A stretch of DNA of 63,981 nt. Source: Minwuia sp. Its GTDB lineage: Bacteria > Pseudomonadota > Alphaproteobacteria > Minwuiales > Minwuiaceae. Positions 7,746-16,304 of this stretch are shown here, in pieces (the stretch's first letter is position 1; the number at the start of each line of letters is the position of its first letter). Position numbers and translations under genes: made by a program. The notes beneath the pieces were generated by a model. It saw nothing but the letters and a program-made list of their open reading frames with translations. It searched no databases and was not told where the DNA came from. The stretch is from contig JARGPL010000042.1 of the NCBI GenBank assembly GCA_029210175.1, positions 1 through 63,981 on the forward strand. Direction: 5' to 3'.

Positions 7746-8366
7746 ATGACACGGCTGCACCTTTCCTGGGGGGAACTGCACTTCCAGGTCTGTCGTGCCG
7801 CGTTCGGGACGGGATTGCCCTGGGGCCTGGCTGAGGATACGGCCCATACCGCTGCCTGGCTGGCCCGGTACGGTATCGACCCGGCCCCGCAGCTTGCCCG
7901 GTTGCTGGGCAACATCGCGGATGGCAGCAGCGCGACGGCCCTCCGGCTGATGCAGCGCGACGACATCAGTACCCTGCATGCGGACGACCAGAGGCCGCTC
8001 TCGGCGCTGGTGGCTGGCCCGTCAGCCGCTGACTGGTGGGACATCCTGGCAGACAGGCCGGCAGCCCAACTGAAGATCCTTCGGGGCGATGCGCCGGGAT
8101 GGGTGGCAGCGACCATTGCCCAACGTCATGAAATTGCGGATCCGAACGCCGTGCGTCAGATAGTGGATTCTCCGACCGGCGATCTGTTGATCAGCGACCG
8201 GTTCTGGACCACAACCGCCACGGACGGGCATGAAATGCCTGAGGTCGTGACCGTCGCAGCAGACGACTGGAGAGTGGTGCGGGATTTCTTTCGCCGCTCC
8301 CTGGTGCCCTCCACCGATGCCTCACGCCACGCCGGGGCCGGGGCAGGACTGGTGGATCGAGACTGA
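7746..8366 (+). CDS. DUF3726-like protein
   Basis: The 206-residue protein starts TRLHLSWGELHFQVCRAAF, then GTGLPWGLAEDTAHTAAWL, which resembles the G-x-G-L-P-x-G-L-A-E pattern I associate with DUF3726, a family of unknown function often found near Ldh2-type dehydrogenases. It is predicted cytoplasmic with no obvious catalytic motif. The gene begins 3 nt after the 571-residue protein and ends 12 nt before the dehydrogenase. The family name is from memory and needs a profile search. Confidence 0.65.
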   Translation: MTRLHLSWGELHFQVCRAAFGTGLPWGLAEDTAHTAAWLARYGIDPAPQLARLLGNIADGSSATALRLMQRDDISTLHADDQRPLSALVAGPSAADWWDILADRPAAQLKILRGDAPGWVAATIAQRHEIADPNAVRQIVDSPTGDLLISDRFWTTTATDGHEMPEVVTVAADDWRVVRDFFRRSLVPSTDASRHAGAGAGLVDRD

Positions 8367-8378
8367 CAGGAGACGAAG

Positions 8379-9374
8379 ATGGCAACGATGAACGCACAGC
8401 AGATCGCGGATCTGGCACAGGCCGCGCTCGAACGCGCCGGAACCCGTGGTCCCGCCGCCGCGTCCCTGGCGCGGGCCGTCGCCGCGGCGGAGATGGACGG
8501 CATTCGCAGCCACGGTCTGATCTATGTCCCGATCTATTGCGAGCACGTCCAGTGCGGCAAGGTGGACGGAAAAGCCATTTCTGAAGTCGGGTACTCAAAC
8601 ACCTCATCCATTTCCGTGAATGCCCATGACGGGTTCGCTCATCCGGCGATTGATGCTGGCTTTGAGGAATTGATCCCACGCACCCGGGAGAATGGAACAG
8701 CCGCCATTTCCGTAAAAAATTCGTACAACTGCGGGGTTCTTGGATACCACGTCGAAAAACTGGCGCAGCACGGCCTGGTCGGCCTGGGCTTCACCAATGC
8801 CCCGGCGTCCATTGCCCCGGTCGGCGGCGCGCGAAAGGTCATTGGCACCAATCCGTTTGCGCTGGCGGCTCCGGACGGCGAAGGCGGTGCGGTGTTCGTG
8901 CTCGACCAGTCGGCCAGCGTCGTCGCCAAGAGCGAGATCACCCTGCATGCCCGAGAAGGCAGATCGATACCGGAAGGCTGGGCCTATGACAGCGACGGCA
9001 ATCCGACGACCGACCCCGACGCCGCCTTGAAGGGCACGATGGCTCCGGCAGGTGGCTACAAGGGGTTCGGCACAGGACTGATGGTCGAACTGTTTGCCGC
9101 CGTGCTGGCGGGCGCGACCCTGGGCAAGGATGCCAGTCCCTTTGCCGGTACTGCGGGGGGGCCGCCGCGTACCGGCCAGTTCTTCATCGCGCTGGATCCA
9201 GCATCATTCTCCGGCGACGGCTTCGGCGCGCGCATGACCGACCTGGCGGCTGCGATCACCAATCAGCCCGGTGCCCGCCTGCCCGGACAACGGCGCATGG
9301 AAAACCGTCAGCGCCACACGGCAAATGGCGTCACGGTCGATGACGCGCTGATCGCCCGGATCGAAGCCATCTGA
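8379..9374 (+). CDS. Ldh2/malate-lactate dehydrogenase family NAD(P)H oxidoreductase
   Basis: This 331-residue enzyme belongs to the family that includes ureidoglycolate and malate dehydrogenases and the delta-1-piperideine/pyrroline-2-carboxylate reductases. Supporting segments are EMDGIRSHGLIYVP with the conserved histidine near residue 46, SYNCGVLGYHVEKLAQHGLV, IGTNPFALAAPDGEGG and the Gly-rich GGYKGFGTGLMVELFAAVL. GACAGGAGACG precedes the ATG. Next to an M19-type protein and a convergent aminotransferase, reduction of a cyclic imino acid or 2-oxo acid is plausible, but the substrate is not shown by sequence. Confidence 0.85.
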   Translation: MATMNAQQIADLAQAALERAGTRGPAAASLARAVAAAEMDGIRSHGLIYVPIYCEHVQCGKVDGKAISEVGYSNTSSISVNAHDGFAHPAIDAGFEELIPRTRENGTAAISVKNSYNCGVLGYHVEKLAQHGLVGLGFTNAPASIAPVGGARKVIGTNPFALAAPDGEGGAVFVLDQSASVVAKSEITLHAREGRSIPEGWAYDSDGNPTTDPDAALKGTMAPAGGYKGFGTGLMVELFAAVLAGATLGKDASPFAGTAGGPPRTGQFFIALDPASFSGDGFGARMTDLAAAITNQPGARLPGQRRMENRQRHTANGVTVDDALIARIEAI

Positions 9375-9409
9375 CCTCTCCTGCGCGACCAGAAGGTCAG
9401 CGCCGCAGT

Positions 9410-10798
9410 TCAACCGGCCGCGTTCACCTGTTCGGTCACCGCATCCAGCGCGACCGAGAAGGTGTCGAACAATTGATCGATTTCCGCCTCTGAGATGATC
9501 AGCGGCGGCGCGATCATGGCCGTCGGGCCGGTGACGCGAATGATCAGGCCGTGATCCTGCGCGATGGTGGCGAGCAGCTTGGCCGCGCCTTCCAGCACAC
9601 CGGCAGCCATGGCGCCCGCGCCCTCCGACTTGAGCTGGATCGCCCCGGCCATGCCGATGGTGCGCACATCGGCCACCAGCGGATGGTCCGCCAGAGCGTT
9701 GACCCGACGGGCGAAACAGGGGGCCTTGCGCGTGACCTCTCCCGGCAGATCGGTCTCTTCCACGATGTTCAGCATCTCGAGCGCCACGGCGGCACCAACA
9801 GGGTGCCCGGCGAAGGTGCCCGCATGGGCGAACATGCCCTGCATGTCACTGTGGGCCTCCATATCCCGGTAGATGTCACCGTCGATGATCGTGGCGGAAA
9901 TCGGGAAATAGGCTCCGCTCATCGCCTTGGCGCTGCACAGGATGTCCGGCTGGAAGCCAAGCGTCTCGGCCCCGAACATGCGGCCCGTGCGGCCATAGCC
10001 CGTAATCACCTCGTCATCGATGAACAGGATGTCGTGCTGTTTCAGCACCGCCTGCACCCGCGCGAAATAGTCCTTCGGCGGGATCACCAGCCCGGCCGAA
10101 AAGCTCAACGGCTCGGCAATGAACGCACCCACTTCCTCCGGCCCCGCGTCGGCAATGACCTGTTCCAGTTCGGCAATCAGCCGGTCGCAGAACGCATCCT
10201 CGGTCTCCCCCGGAAGGCCGTTGTTGAAGAAATCGGGCTGGCTGACCAGCAGATGGTCTTCCATCGGCAGGGCAAAGGAATCATGCAGTGTCTTCGATCC
10301 GCCAAGGCCGGCTGTCATCAGTGTCCCGCCGTGGTAGCTGCCGAGGCGGCTGATCATCTTCTTCCGCTTCGGCTGACCACGCCACATGTTGCGATAGCGC
10401 ATGAACTTCAGCGCGAACTCATTGGCTTCCGACCCGGTCGCGCCAAAGGCCACATGCGCATCGCGGATCGGTGACATGGCCGCCATCCGCTCCGCCAGTT
10501 CGATCACGGCGGGCACCGTGCGCTGTTGCGCCGAGACATAGAACGGCATCGCCTGCATCTGCCTGTGCGCCGCCGCGACCAGCCTTTCGTTGCTGTAGCC
10601 CAGTGCCGCGCAATAGAAGGACGCGCTGGCATCAAGGAACCGCCGGCCATCCTCATCGATCACGAAGACGCCGTCGCCACCGGTCAGCACCATGGGCCGC
10701 TGTTCGCGTGTTTCGCGCAGGTTGGAGAAACCGAGCATCAGCCGCTCGACGCCGGTATTCCTGCCTGTGCCGCCTGGACCGTCTTCACCGATTGCCAT
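9410..10798 (-). CDS. Class III (omega) aminotransferase
   Basis: A second PLP enzyme of the same class as the one at 346-1737 but clearly diverged. It has AFGATGSEANEFALKF for phosphate binding, DDEVITGYGRTGRMFG, and the lysine in LCSAKAMSGAYFPIS near residue 290. The start at 10798 has GGGAGG 8 nt upstream; a longer frame to 10825 has no such signal. Length (462) is normal. It converges on the Ldh2-type gene with only 35 nt between stops, and may supply or remove the amino group in the same pathway, though it is not in that operon. Confidence 0.88.
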   Translation of the reverse strand: MAIGEDGPGGTGRNTGVERLMLGFSNLRETREQRPMVLTGGDGVFVIDEDGRRFLDASASFYCAALGYSNERLVAAAHRQMQAMPFYVSAQQRTVPAVIELAERMAAMSPIRDAHVAFGATGSEANEFALKFMRYRNMWRGQPKRKKMISRLGSYHGGTLMTAGLGGSKTLHDSFALPMEDHLLVSQPDFFNNGLPGETEDAFCDRLIAELEQVIADAGPEEVGAFIAEPLSFSAGLVIPPKDYFARVQAVLKQHDILFIDDEVITGYGRTGRMFGAETLGFQPDILCSAKAMSGAYFPISATIIDGDIYRDMEAHSDMQGMFAHAGTFAGHPVGAAVALEMLNIVEETDLPGEVTRKAPCFARRVNALADHPLVADVRTIGMAGAIQLKSEGAGAMAAGVLEGAAKLLATIAQDHGLIIRVTGPTAMIAPPLIISEAEIDQLFDTFSVALDAVTEQVNAAG

Positions 10799-11023
10799 CG
10801 TGCCGCCCTCCCGCTTCAGTGGCATCTTGCCGCCAACATGGTGACGTTAGGGCAGTGTCTGACGCGGCGGAACCTTGGCCATCCGTCCTTGCAAGATATT
10901 GTGCGGCGGGGCACCAGTACCGGTCATGCCAATTCCACAGATTCCTTACCCTCGGGAAGTGCTGTAGGCTTCCGATCTGGTCACTGCCGAACAACGGCGG
11001 GGCGGCAGGGGGAGTACCGGCTG

Positions 11024-12376
11024 ATGCAGACGCATACGCAAACCGGCGCGCGGGGACGGTTCGGCTGGGTCATGTACGACTGGGCCGCCCAACCCTTCTT
11101 CACGATCATCATCACCTTCATCTTCGGCCCCTATTTCGTCGGCACCGTTGTCGGGCCGGGTGGCGGCGGTCAGGAACTCTGGGGCGACACCCAGACCATC
11201 GCCGGACTGATCATGGCCTTTTCGGCCCCGATCCTGGGGTCCCTGGCAGATGCTACCGGCCCCCGCAAACCCTGGGTCATCGGCTTCAGCCTGCTCTGCG
11301 CCGCGGCCTGTTTCGGGCTGTGGTTCGCCGTGCCGGACGCCAGCGACGGGCGCATCGCGCTGATCATCGCGCTGGTGGTGATCGGCGTCATCGGCGCCGA
11401 GTTCTCCGTCGTGTTCAGCAACGCCATGCTGCCGGACCTCGCCGTGGGCAACCAGGTGGGCAAGCTGTCCGGCTATGGCTGGGCCATGGGCTATCTGGGC
11501 GCGCTGCTGGCGCTGCCCATCATGCTGTGGATGACGGGGCAGTTGCCCGGCATTCCAGGCCCGGGCTTCGACACGGAAGGACACATTGCCGAGCGACTGG
11601 CCGGTCCCTTCTCAGGCCTCTGGTTCGTGGTCTTCATGCTGCCGTTCCTGCTCTGGACCCCGGATCAGCCCAAGCTGGTGAATGATCGCATTCTGGCCAT
11701 CCGCACGGGCTTGCGCGAACTCCGCGAAACCATTGTCACCATGCGCCGGAAACGGCCGAACATGTTCCGGTTCCTGATCGCGCGGATGATCTATTACGAC
11801 GGGTTGAACGCCATCTTCATCTTCGGCGGCGTCTATGTTGCCAGCCAGTTCGGCTGGGAACTGCTGGAACTGGGGCTGTTCGGCATCCTGACGCTGGTGT
11901 TCGGCGTGCCGGGTTCCTTCCTCGGCGGCTGGCTGGACGACCGGATCGGGTCGAAGCGCACGCTCTACATCTCCGTCGGCGGCCTGTTCGTCACGACAGC
12001 GGCGATCATCTCGATCGGGGACGGGCATGTGTTCTTCTTCATTCCGATGGGATTCCCGGTCCCCGGTGATGGTCTCTTCGCATCCGAAGCGGAGAAGGTC
12101 ATGCTTGGCATCACTGTCCTGCTGGGCCTGGTCGCAGGTCCGGCGCAGGCGGCCAGCCGATCCATGGTGGCCCGCCTGGCCCCCGTCGGGCAGCTGGGTC
12201 AGTACTATGGCCTGTTCGCCCTGTCGGGGAAGGCAACCGCGTTCCTGGCACCCTTCGTCATCGCGCGGGCGACCGGCCTCGGCGGCGACAGGATCGGCGT
12301 TTCGATGATCCTGGTCTTCATCGGCGTCGGTCTGGTCCTGCTGATCGGCGTGCGTGAGGAACGGGACGCGGAATAG
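11024..12376 (+). CDS. MFS transporter, UMF1 (Atg22-like) family
   Basis: The 450-residue inner-membrane protein begins with GWVMYDWAAQPFFTIIITF, the signature opening of the UMF1 family, distant relatives of the yeast vacuolar amino-acid exporter Atg22. About 12 hydrophobic segments are visible, with the MFS loop GSLADATGPRKPWV between helices 2 and 3 and GGWLDDRIGSKRTL in the second half. The start at 11024 follows a GGGGGAG stretch. UMF1 substrates are mostly unknown. It is divergent from the aminotransferase, with 225 nt between the starts. Confidence 0.82.
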   Translation: MQTHTQTGARGRFGWVMYDWAAQPFFTIIITFIFGPYFVGTVVGPGGGGQELWGDTQTIAGLIMAFSAPILGSLADATGPRKPWVIGFSLLCAAACFGLWFAVPDASDGRIALIIALVVIGVIGAEFSVVFSNAMLPDLAVGNQVGKLSGYGWAMGYLGALLALPIMLWMTGQLPGIPGPGFDTEGHIAERLAGPFSGLWFVVFMLPFLLWTPDQPKLVNDRILAIRTGLRELRETIVTMRRKRPNMFRFLIARMIYYDGLNAIFIFGGVYVASQFGWELLELGLFGILTLVFGVPGSFLGGWLDDRIGSKRTLYISVGGLFVTTAAIISIGDGHVFFFIPMGFPVPGDGLFASEAEKVMLGITVLLGLVAGPAQAASRSMVARLAPVGQLGQYYGLFALSGKATAFLAPFVIARATGLGGDRIGVSMILVFIGVGLVLLIGVREERDAE

Positions 12377-12488
12377 GAAATTTGTCCATCGGTGGGGAGC
12401 GGGGCGGTATCGGTTTCCGTTCCGCGACCCAACTTTCCCCACTTCGACGGATTCCGTTGGGCGTGGATATGCCCTATATGTTCTCCTC

Positions 12489-14849
12489 ATGAATGACCAC
12501 ATGGACGACCACGGGGACGACCACGGGGACGACCCCTTCGATCTTGCAGGCGCGGAAGAGCCACCGCGCGCGGCACCGCCACGGAACTTCCCCTACCTCG
12601 ACAGCCTGAATCCGCCACAGCGGCAGGCGGTGGAGACGCTGGAGGGGGCGGTGCTGGTGCTGGCGGGCGCGGGCACCGGCAAGACCCGTGTCCTGACCAC
12701 CCGTCTGGTGCATCTGCTGAACACCGGCACGGCGCGGCCCTGGGAAGTGCTGGCCGTCACCTTCACCAACAAGGCCGCGCGGGAGATGTCGAACCGGGTT
12801 GCCCAGCTGATCGGCAACCGGGTGGAGGGCATGTGGCTCGGCACGTTTCACGCCATCGGCGCGCGCATGCTGCGCCGTCATGCAGAACTGCTGGGACTGC
12901 GCAGCGACTTCACGATCCTGGATGATGACGACCAGCAGCGCCTGCTGAAACAGATCCTCGAAGCGGAGAACATCGACACCAAGCGCTGGCCGCCACGGCA
13001 GTTGGCCGGTGTCATCGACGGCTTCAAGAACAAGGGCCTGATGCCCGACAAGGTACAGGAAGCCGACGGCGGCTTTGCCGACGGTCGCGGACGTGACCTC
13101 TACCGCATGTATCAGGAACGGCTGCAGACCATGAATGCCGTGGACTTCGGCGATCTGCTGCTGCTCTGCATCCGCCTGTTCCAGATTGCACCTGACGTGC
13201 TGGCGGAGTTTCAGCGCCGGTTCCGCTATATCCTGGTCGACGAATATCAGGATACCAACGTGGCGCAGTATCTGTGGCTCCGGCTGCTGGCGCAGGGGTC
13301 GAAGAACATCTGCTGCGTCGGCGATGACGATCAGTCGATCTATGGCTGGCGCGGCGCGGAAGTGGGCAACATCCTGAAGTTCGAAACCGACTTTCCCGGC
13401 GCGACCGTGATCCGGCTGGAACAGAACTATCGCTCCACCGCCGCCGTGCTGAAGGCGGCAAGCGGGGTGATTTCCCACAATGAGGACCGGCTGGGCAAGA
13501 CCCTGTGGACCGACATACCCGGCGGCGAGAAGGTCACCGTGATCGGCGTCTGGGACGGGGAAGAGGAAGCCCGCACCCTGGGCGACGAGATCGAGAGCCT
13601 GCACCGCAAGGGCGAACGCCTGTCAGAGATGGCGATCCTGGTCCGGGCGACATTCCAGATGCGCAGTTTCGAGGAACGCTTCATCGAGATCGGTGTGCCG
13701 TATCGGGTGATCGGCGGCGTGCGATTCTTCCAGCGCCAGGAAATCAAGGATGCCACCTGCTACCTGCAGGTCATCGCGCAGCCGGACAACGACCTGGCAT
13801 TCGAGCGGATCGTGAACACGCCAAAGCGCGGGCTGGGGGACGCCACCGTGCAGATGCTGCATCGCGCAGCGCGCGGCGCCCGCCAGTCCCTCTATCGCGC
13901 CGCGGAGGCGCTGGTGGAGACGGAGGAACTGAAGCCGAAGGCGCGCAACACCCTGAAAAGATTACTGGAAGACTTTGCCCGCTGGCGGCAGATGAAGGAT
14001 GATCTGGACCCGCAGGAACTGGCCGGAATGGTGCTGGACGAGAGCGGGTACACCGACATGTGGCAGCGCGACAAGAGCCCGAATGCCCCAACCAAGCTGG
14101 ACAATCTGAAAGAGATGGTCATGGCGATGGAAGACTGGGGCAGCCTGGGCGAGTACCTGGAACACATCGCCCTGGTGCAGGCCAACGACAATTCCGACGA
14201 TACCGAGAAGGTGTCGATCATGACCCTGCATGCCGCCAAGGGGCTGGAGTTCGACACGGTGTTTCTGCCCGGCTGGGAGGAGGAGGTCTTTCCCCACCGC
14301 CGCGCGCTGGAGGAAACCGGCAATGCGGGGCTGGAGGAGGAACGCCGCCTGGCCTATGTCGGCATTACCCGCGCCCGACAGCGCTGCTTCATCAGCCACG
14401 CGGCGAACCGGCGGGTGTTCAATGAATGGCGATCCGGCATTCCCAGTCGCTTTGTCGAGGAACTGCCGGAAGACGCCATCGAAGTCCGCGCCGAAACCGG
14501 CCTCTATGGCGCATCGGCGCAGCCCGGCGGCGCAGGATCACGACAGGCAAGCCCCGGCAGCTTCGCCTATGACGCGCCCTGGCTGAAGGCGACGCAACGG
14601 CTGAAGGAAAAGGGCTATCGCGCCGGTGGGTACACATCCGGCGGCCGTGCCCGAGGCAAGGTCATCCAGGGGGAAGCACGCGAGGTCCGCACCCTGGAAC
14701 CCGAACGCACGTTCGACCATGGCCAGCGGGTGTTCCACCAGAAGTTCGGCTATGGCCTGATCGCCCGCATTGACGGCAATCACCTGCTGATCGACTTCGA
14801 GAAAGCCGGCCAGAAAAAGGTTGTCGCCGCCTTTGTCGATCCCGCCTGA
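12489..14849 (+). CDS. uvrD: UvrD/PcrA-type 3'-5' DNA helicase (superfamily 1A)
   Basis: The 786-residue ATPase unwinds DNA in mismatch and excision repair and dismantles recombination intermediates. All SF1A motifs are visible in order: AGAGTGKT (Walker A), TFTNKAAREM, GTFHAIGARML, VDEYQDTN (motif II), GDDDQSIYGWRGA (III), LEQNYRST (IV), TLHAAKGLEF (V) and YVGITRAR (VI). The C terminus carries the usual basic/Tudor-like tail (GQRVFHQKFGYGLIARI). I chose the ATG at 12489; the frame is open further upstream. The N terminus is unusually Asp/His rich (DDHGDDHGDD) because of a 12-bp tandem repeat. pcrA versus uvrD naming is not resolvable here. Confidence 0.95.
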   Translation: MNDHMDDHGDDHGDDPFDLAGAEEPPRAAPPRNFPYLDSLNPPQRQAVETLEGAVLVLAGAGTGKTRVLTTRLVHLLNTGTARPWEVLAVTFTNKAAREMSNRVAQLIGNRVEGMWLGTFHAIGARMLRRHAELLGLRSDFTILDDDDQQRLLKQILEAENIDTKRWPPRQLAGVIDGFKNKGLMPDKVQEADGGFADGRGRDLYRMYQERLQTMNAVDFGDLLLLCIRLFQIAPDVLAEFQRRFRYILVDEYQDTNVAQYLWLRLLAQGSKNICCVGDDDQSIYGWRGAEVGNILKFETDFPGATVIRLEQNYRSTAAVLKAASGVISHNEDRLGKTLWTDIPGGEKVTVIGVWDGEEEARTLGDEIESLHRKGERLSEMAILVRATFQMRSFEERFIEIGVPYRVIGGVRFFQRQEIKDATCYLQVIAQPDNDLAFERIVNTPKRGLGDATVQMLHRAARGARQSLYRAAEALVETEELKPKARNTLKRLLEDFARWRQMKDDLDPQELAGMVLDESGYTDMWQRDKSPNAPTKLDNLKEMVMAMEDWGSLGEYLEHIALVQANDNSDDTEKVSIMTLHAAKGLEFDTVFLPGWEEEVFPHRRALEETGNAGLEEERRLAYVGITRARQRCFISHAANRRVFNEWRSGIPSRFVEELPEDAIEVRAETGLYGASAQPGGAGSRQASPGSFAYDAPWLKATQRLKEKGYRAGGYTSGGRARGKVIQGEAREVRTLEPERTFDHGQRVFHQKFGYGLIARIDGNHLLIDFEKAGQKKVVAAFVDPA
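12504..12534 (+). repeat. 12-bp tandem repeat in the helicase N terminus
   Basis: The unit GACGACCACGGG occurs twice in a row, followed by a partial third copy, and encodes DDHG-DDHG-DD just after the start codon. The unit length keeps the frame, so copy-number change would add or remove four acidic/His residues without breaking the gene. Confidence 0.75.
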
Positions 14850-14884
14850 CCGGCAGGCACGGGTGGTCCCATCGCGGATGACTG

Positions 14885-16129
14885 CTACGCAGCGCGCTGA
14901 CGCACGCGCACGGGCAGGCTGCGGATACCCCGGATGATGTTGGAATAGACCCGCTCTGGCGCGGCGGTCACCTCGATCGCCAGCTCCCGCGCCAGGATCT
15001 CCTCCCAGAGGATGCGCAGTTGCAGTTCGGCCAGCCGGTCCCCGACACAACGGTGGATCCCCGCGCCGAATGACAGGTGGCGGCGGGCATTGTCGCGCTG
15101 CAGGCTGAAGGCCATGGGATCGGGGAAAACCGTCTCGTCGAAGTTGCCCGACATGTACCACATGACCACCTTGTCGCCGCGTGCAATGGCCTTGCCGCCA
15201 AGCTCCGTATCCTGCCGTGCGGTCCGGCGCATGTGGATCAGCGGTGTCTGCCAGCGAATGACCTCCGGCACCAGATTTCGAATCAGAGTGGGGTCCGCTC
15301 GCAAGGCGTGGTCCTGTTCCGGAAACTGATGCAGCGCCAGAACGCTGCCGGTCATGGAATTGCGTGTCGTGTCATTGCCGCCGATGATCAGCAGCATCAC
15401 TGTCCCCATGAATTCCTGGTCGGTCATGTCGCGGGTCGCGTCGGAATGGGCCAGCATGGAAATCAGATCGGCGCGTGGATCCTGCGCTGCACGTTCATCG
15501 AACAGTTCCCGAAACCGGGCCGCCATCTGCTGCAGCACGGTCGCCTGCTCCTCCGATGACGTGACCAGTGCATCCGGGGCCGAAATGTCCGTCGCACCAA
15601 CGTCTGACCAGTACGTCAGCTTCTCGCGCTCATCGAACGGAAAGTCGAACAGGGTTGCCAGCATCATGGTGGTCAGCGGAACCGACACATGCGCCACCCA
15701 GTCAAACACCGTGTTGCGGGGCAGTCCGTCCAGCACCGCCGCCGTGCGCTTGCGAATGACATCCTGCATGTTGGCCAGATTGCTGGGCGCGACGATGGGA
15801 GCCACCGTCCGGCGCTGCGCCGTGTGTTCGGGCCGGTCCATGCGAATGAAGTTCCGGCGGCTGGCCATGCTGTCGGTATCCGCGATCTGGATGCCGCCCC
15901 ACTCGGACGATGACGAATAGACGGCGTCATTCAGTTCCACCGCCATGATGTCCTGGTAGCGGGTGATGGCCCAGAACGGGCCATGCAGGCTTTCAGTGAA
16001 ATAATGGATCGGGTCGTTGTGCCGGATCTCGGCAAAGGGAATTTCCCACGCATCCGCCTGATAGATCGCCGGATTGCTCACATCCGTGAACAGCGATCCA
16101 CCCGTTTCCGCCGCCCCTGCCTCTGCCAT
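14885..16129 (-). CDS. Cytochrome P450, CYP153-like
   Basis: The 414-residue haem protein has the I-helix GGNDTTRNSM, the K-helix EVIRW (ExxR), and the haem-ligand loop LSFGAGIHRCVG with Cys near residue 361. The combination GGNDTTRNSMTGSVLAL, RWQTPLIHMRRTA, KVVMWYMSGN and RLAELQLRILWEEI resembles CYP153 terminal alkane hydroxylases, so hydroxylation of a medium-chain alkane or fatty-acid-like chain is likely. CYP153 genes usually sit with a 2Fe-2S ferredoxin and its reductase, but neither is encoded here, so electrons must come from elsewhere. It lies convergent with the helicase, with 35 nt between stops. Confidence 0.88.
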   Translation of the reverse strand: MAEAGAAETGGSLFTDVSNPAIYQADAWEIPFAEIRHNDPIHYFTESLHGPFWAITRYQDIMAVELNDAVYSSSSEWGGIQIADTDSMASRRNFIRMDRPEHTAQRRTVAPIVAPSNLANMQDVIRKRTAAVLDGLPRNTVFDWVAHVSVPLTTMMLATLFDFPFDEREKLTYWSDVGATDISAPDALVTSSEEQATVLQQMAARFRELFDERAAQDPRADLISMLAHSDATRDMTDQEFMGTVMLLIIGGNDTTRNSMTGSVLALHQFPEQDHALRADPTLIRNLVPEVIRWQTPLIHMRRTARQDTELGGKAIARGDKVVMWYMSGNFDETVFPDPMAFSLQRDNARRHLSFGAGIHRCVGDRLAELQLRILWEEILARELAIEVTAAPERVYSNIIRGIRSLPVRVRQRAA

Positions 16130-16227
16130 CGCCGCATCCCCTGATCATGAACTCTGGTTCACCTTCTGCTTCAGGGTAGCGGAGGAAGCATGGGTTTGCC
16201 CAGCCCCTGAAGCGGGTCGGTGCGACG

Positions 16228-16250
16228 CCATCAATTGATGGACCGGTCTG
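16228..16250. repeat. 23-bp dispersed motif, copy 1
   Basis: CCATCAATTGATGG, a palindrome, is followed directly by ACCGGTCTG. The same 23-bp string with one central A/T difference occurs at 56713-56735, 40 kb away. Here it lies between the RTX gene stop and the P450 start, both on the minus strand. Both copies are intergenic and close to gene ends, which suggests a short interspersed palindromic repeat or a shared binding site. Confidence 0.6.
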
Positions 16251-16304
16251 GTATCGGGAACCGTCTTGACGTGCGGAACGGTCACCGAGCGCAGGTGCGC
16301 CGCG

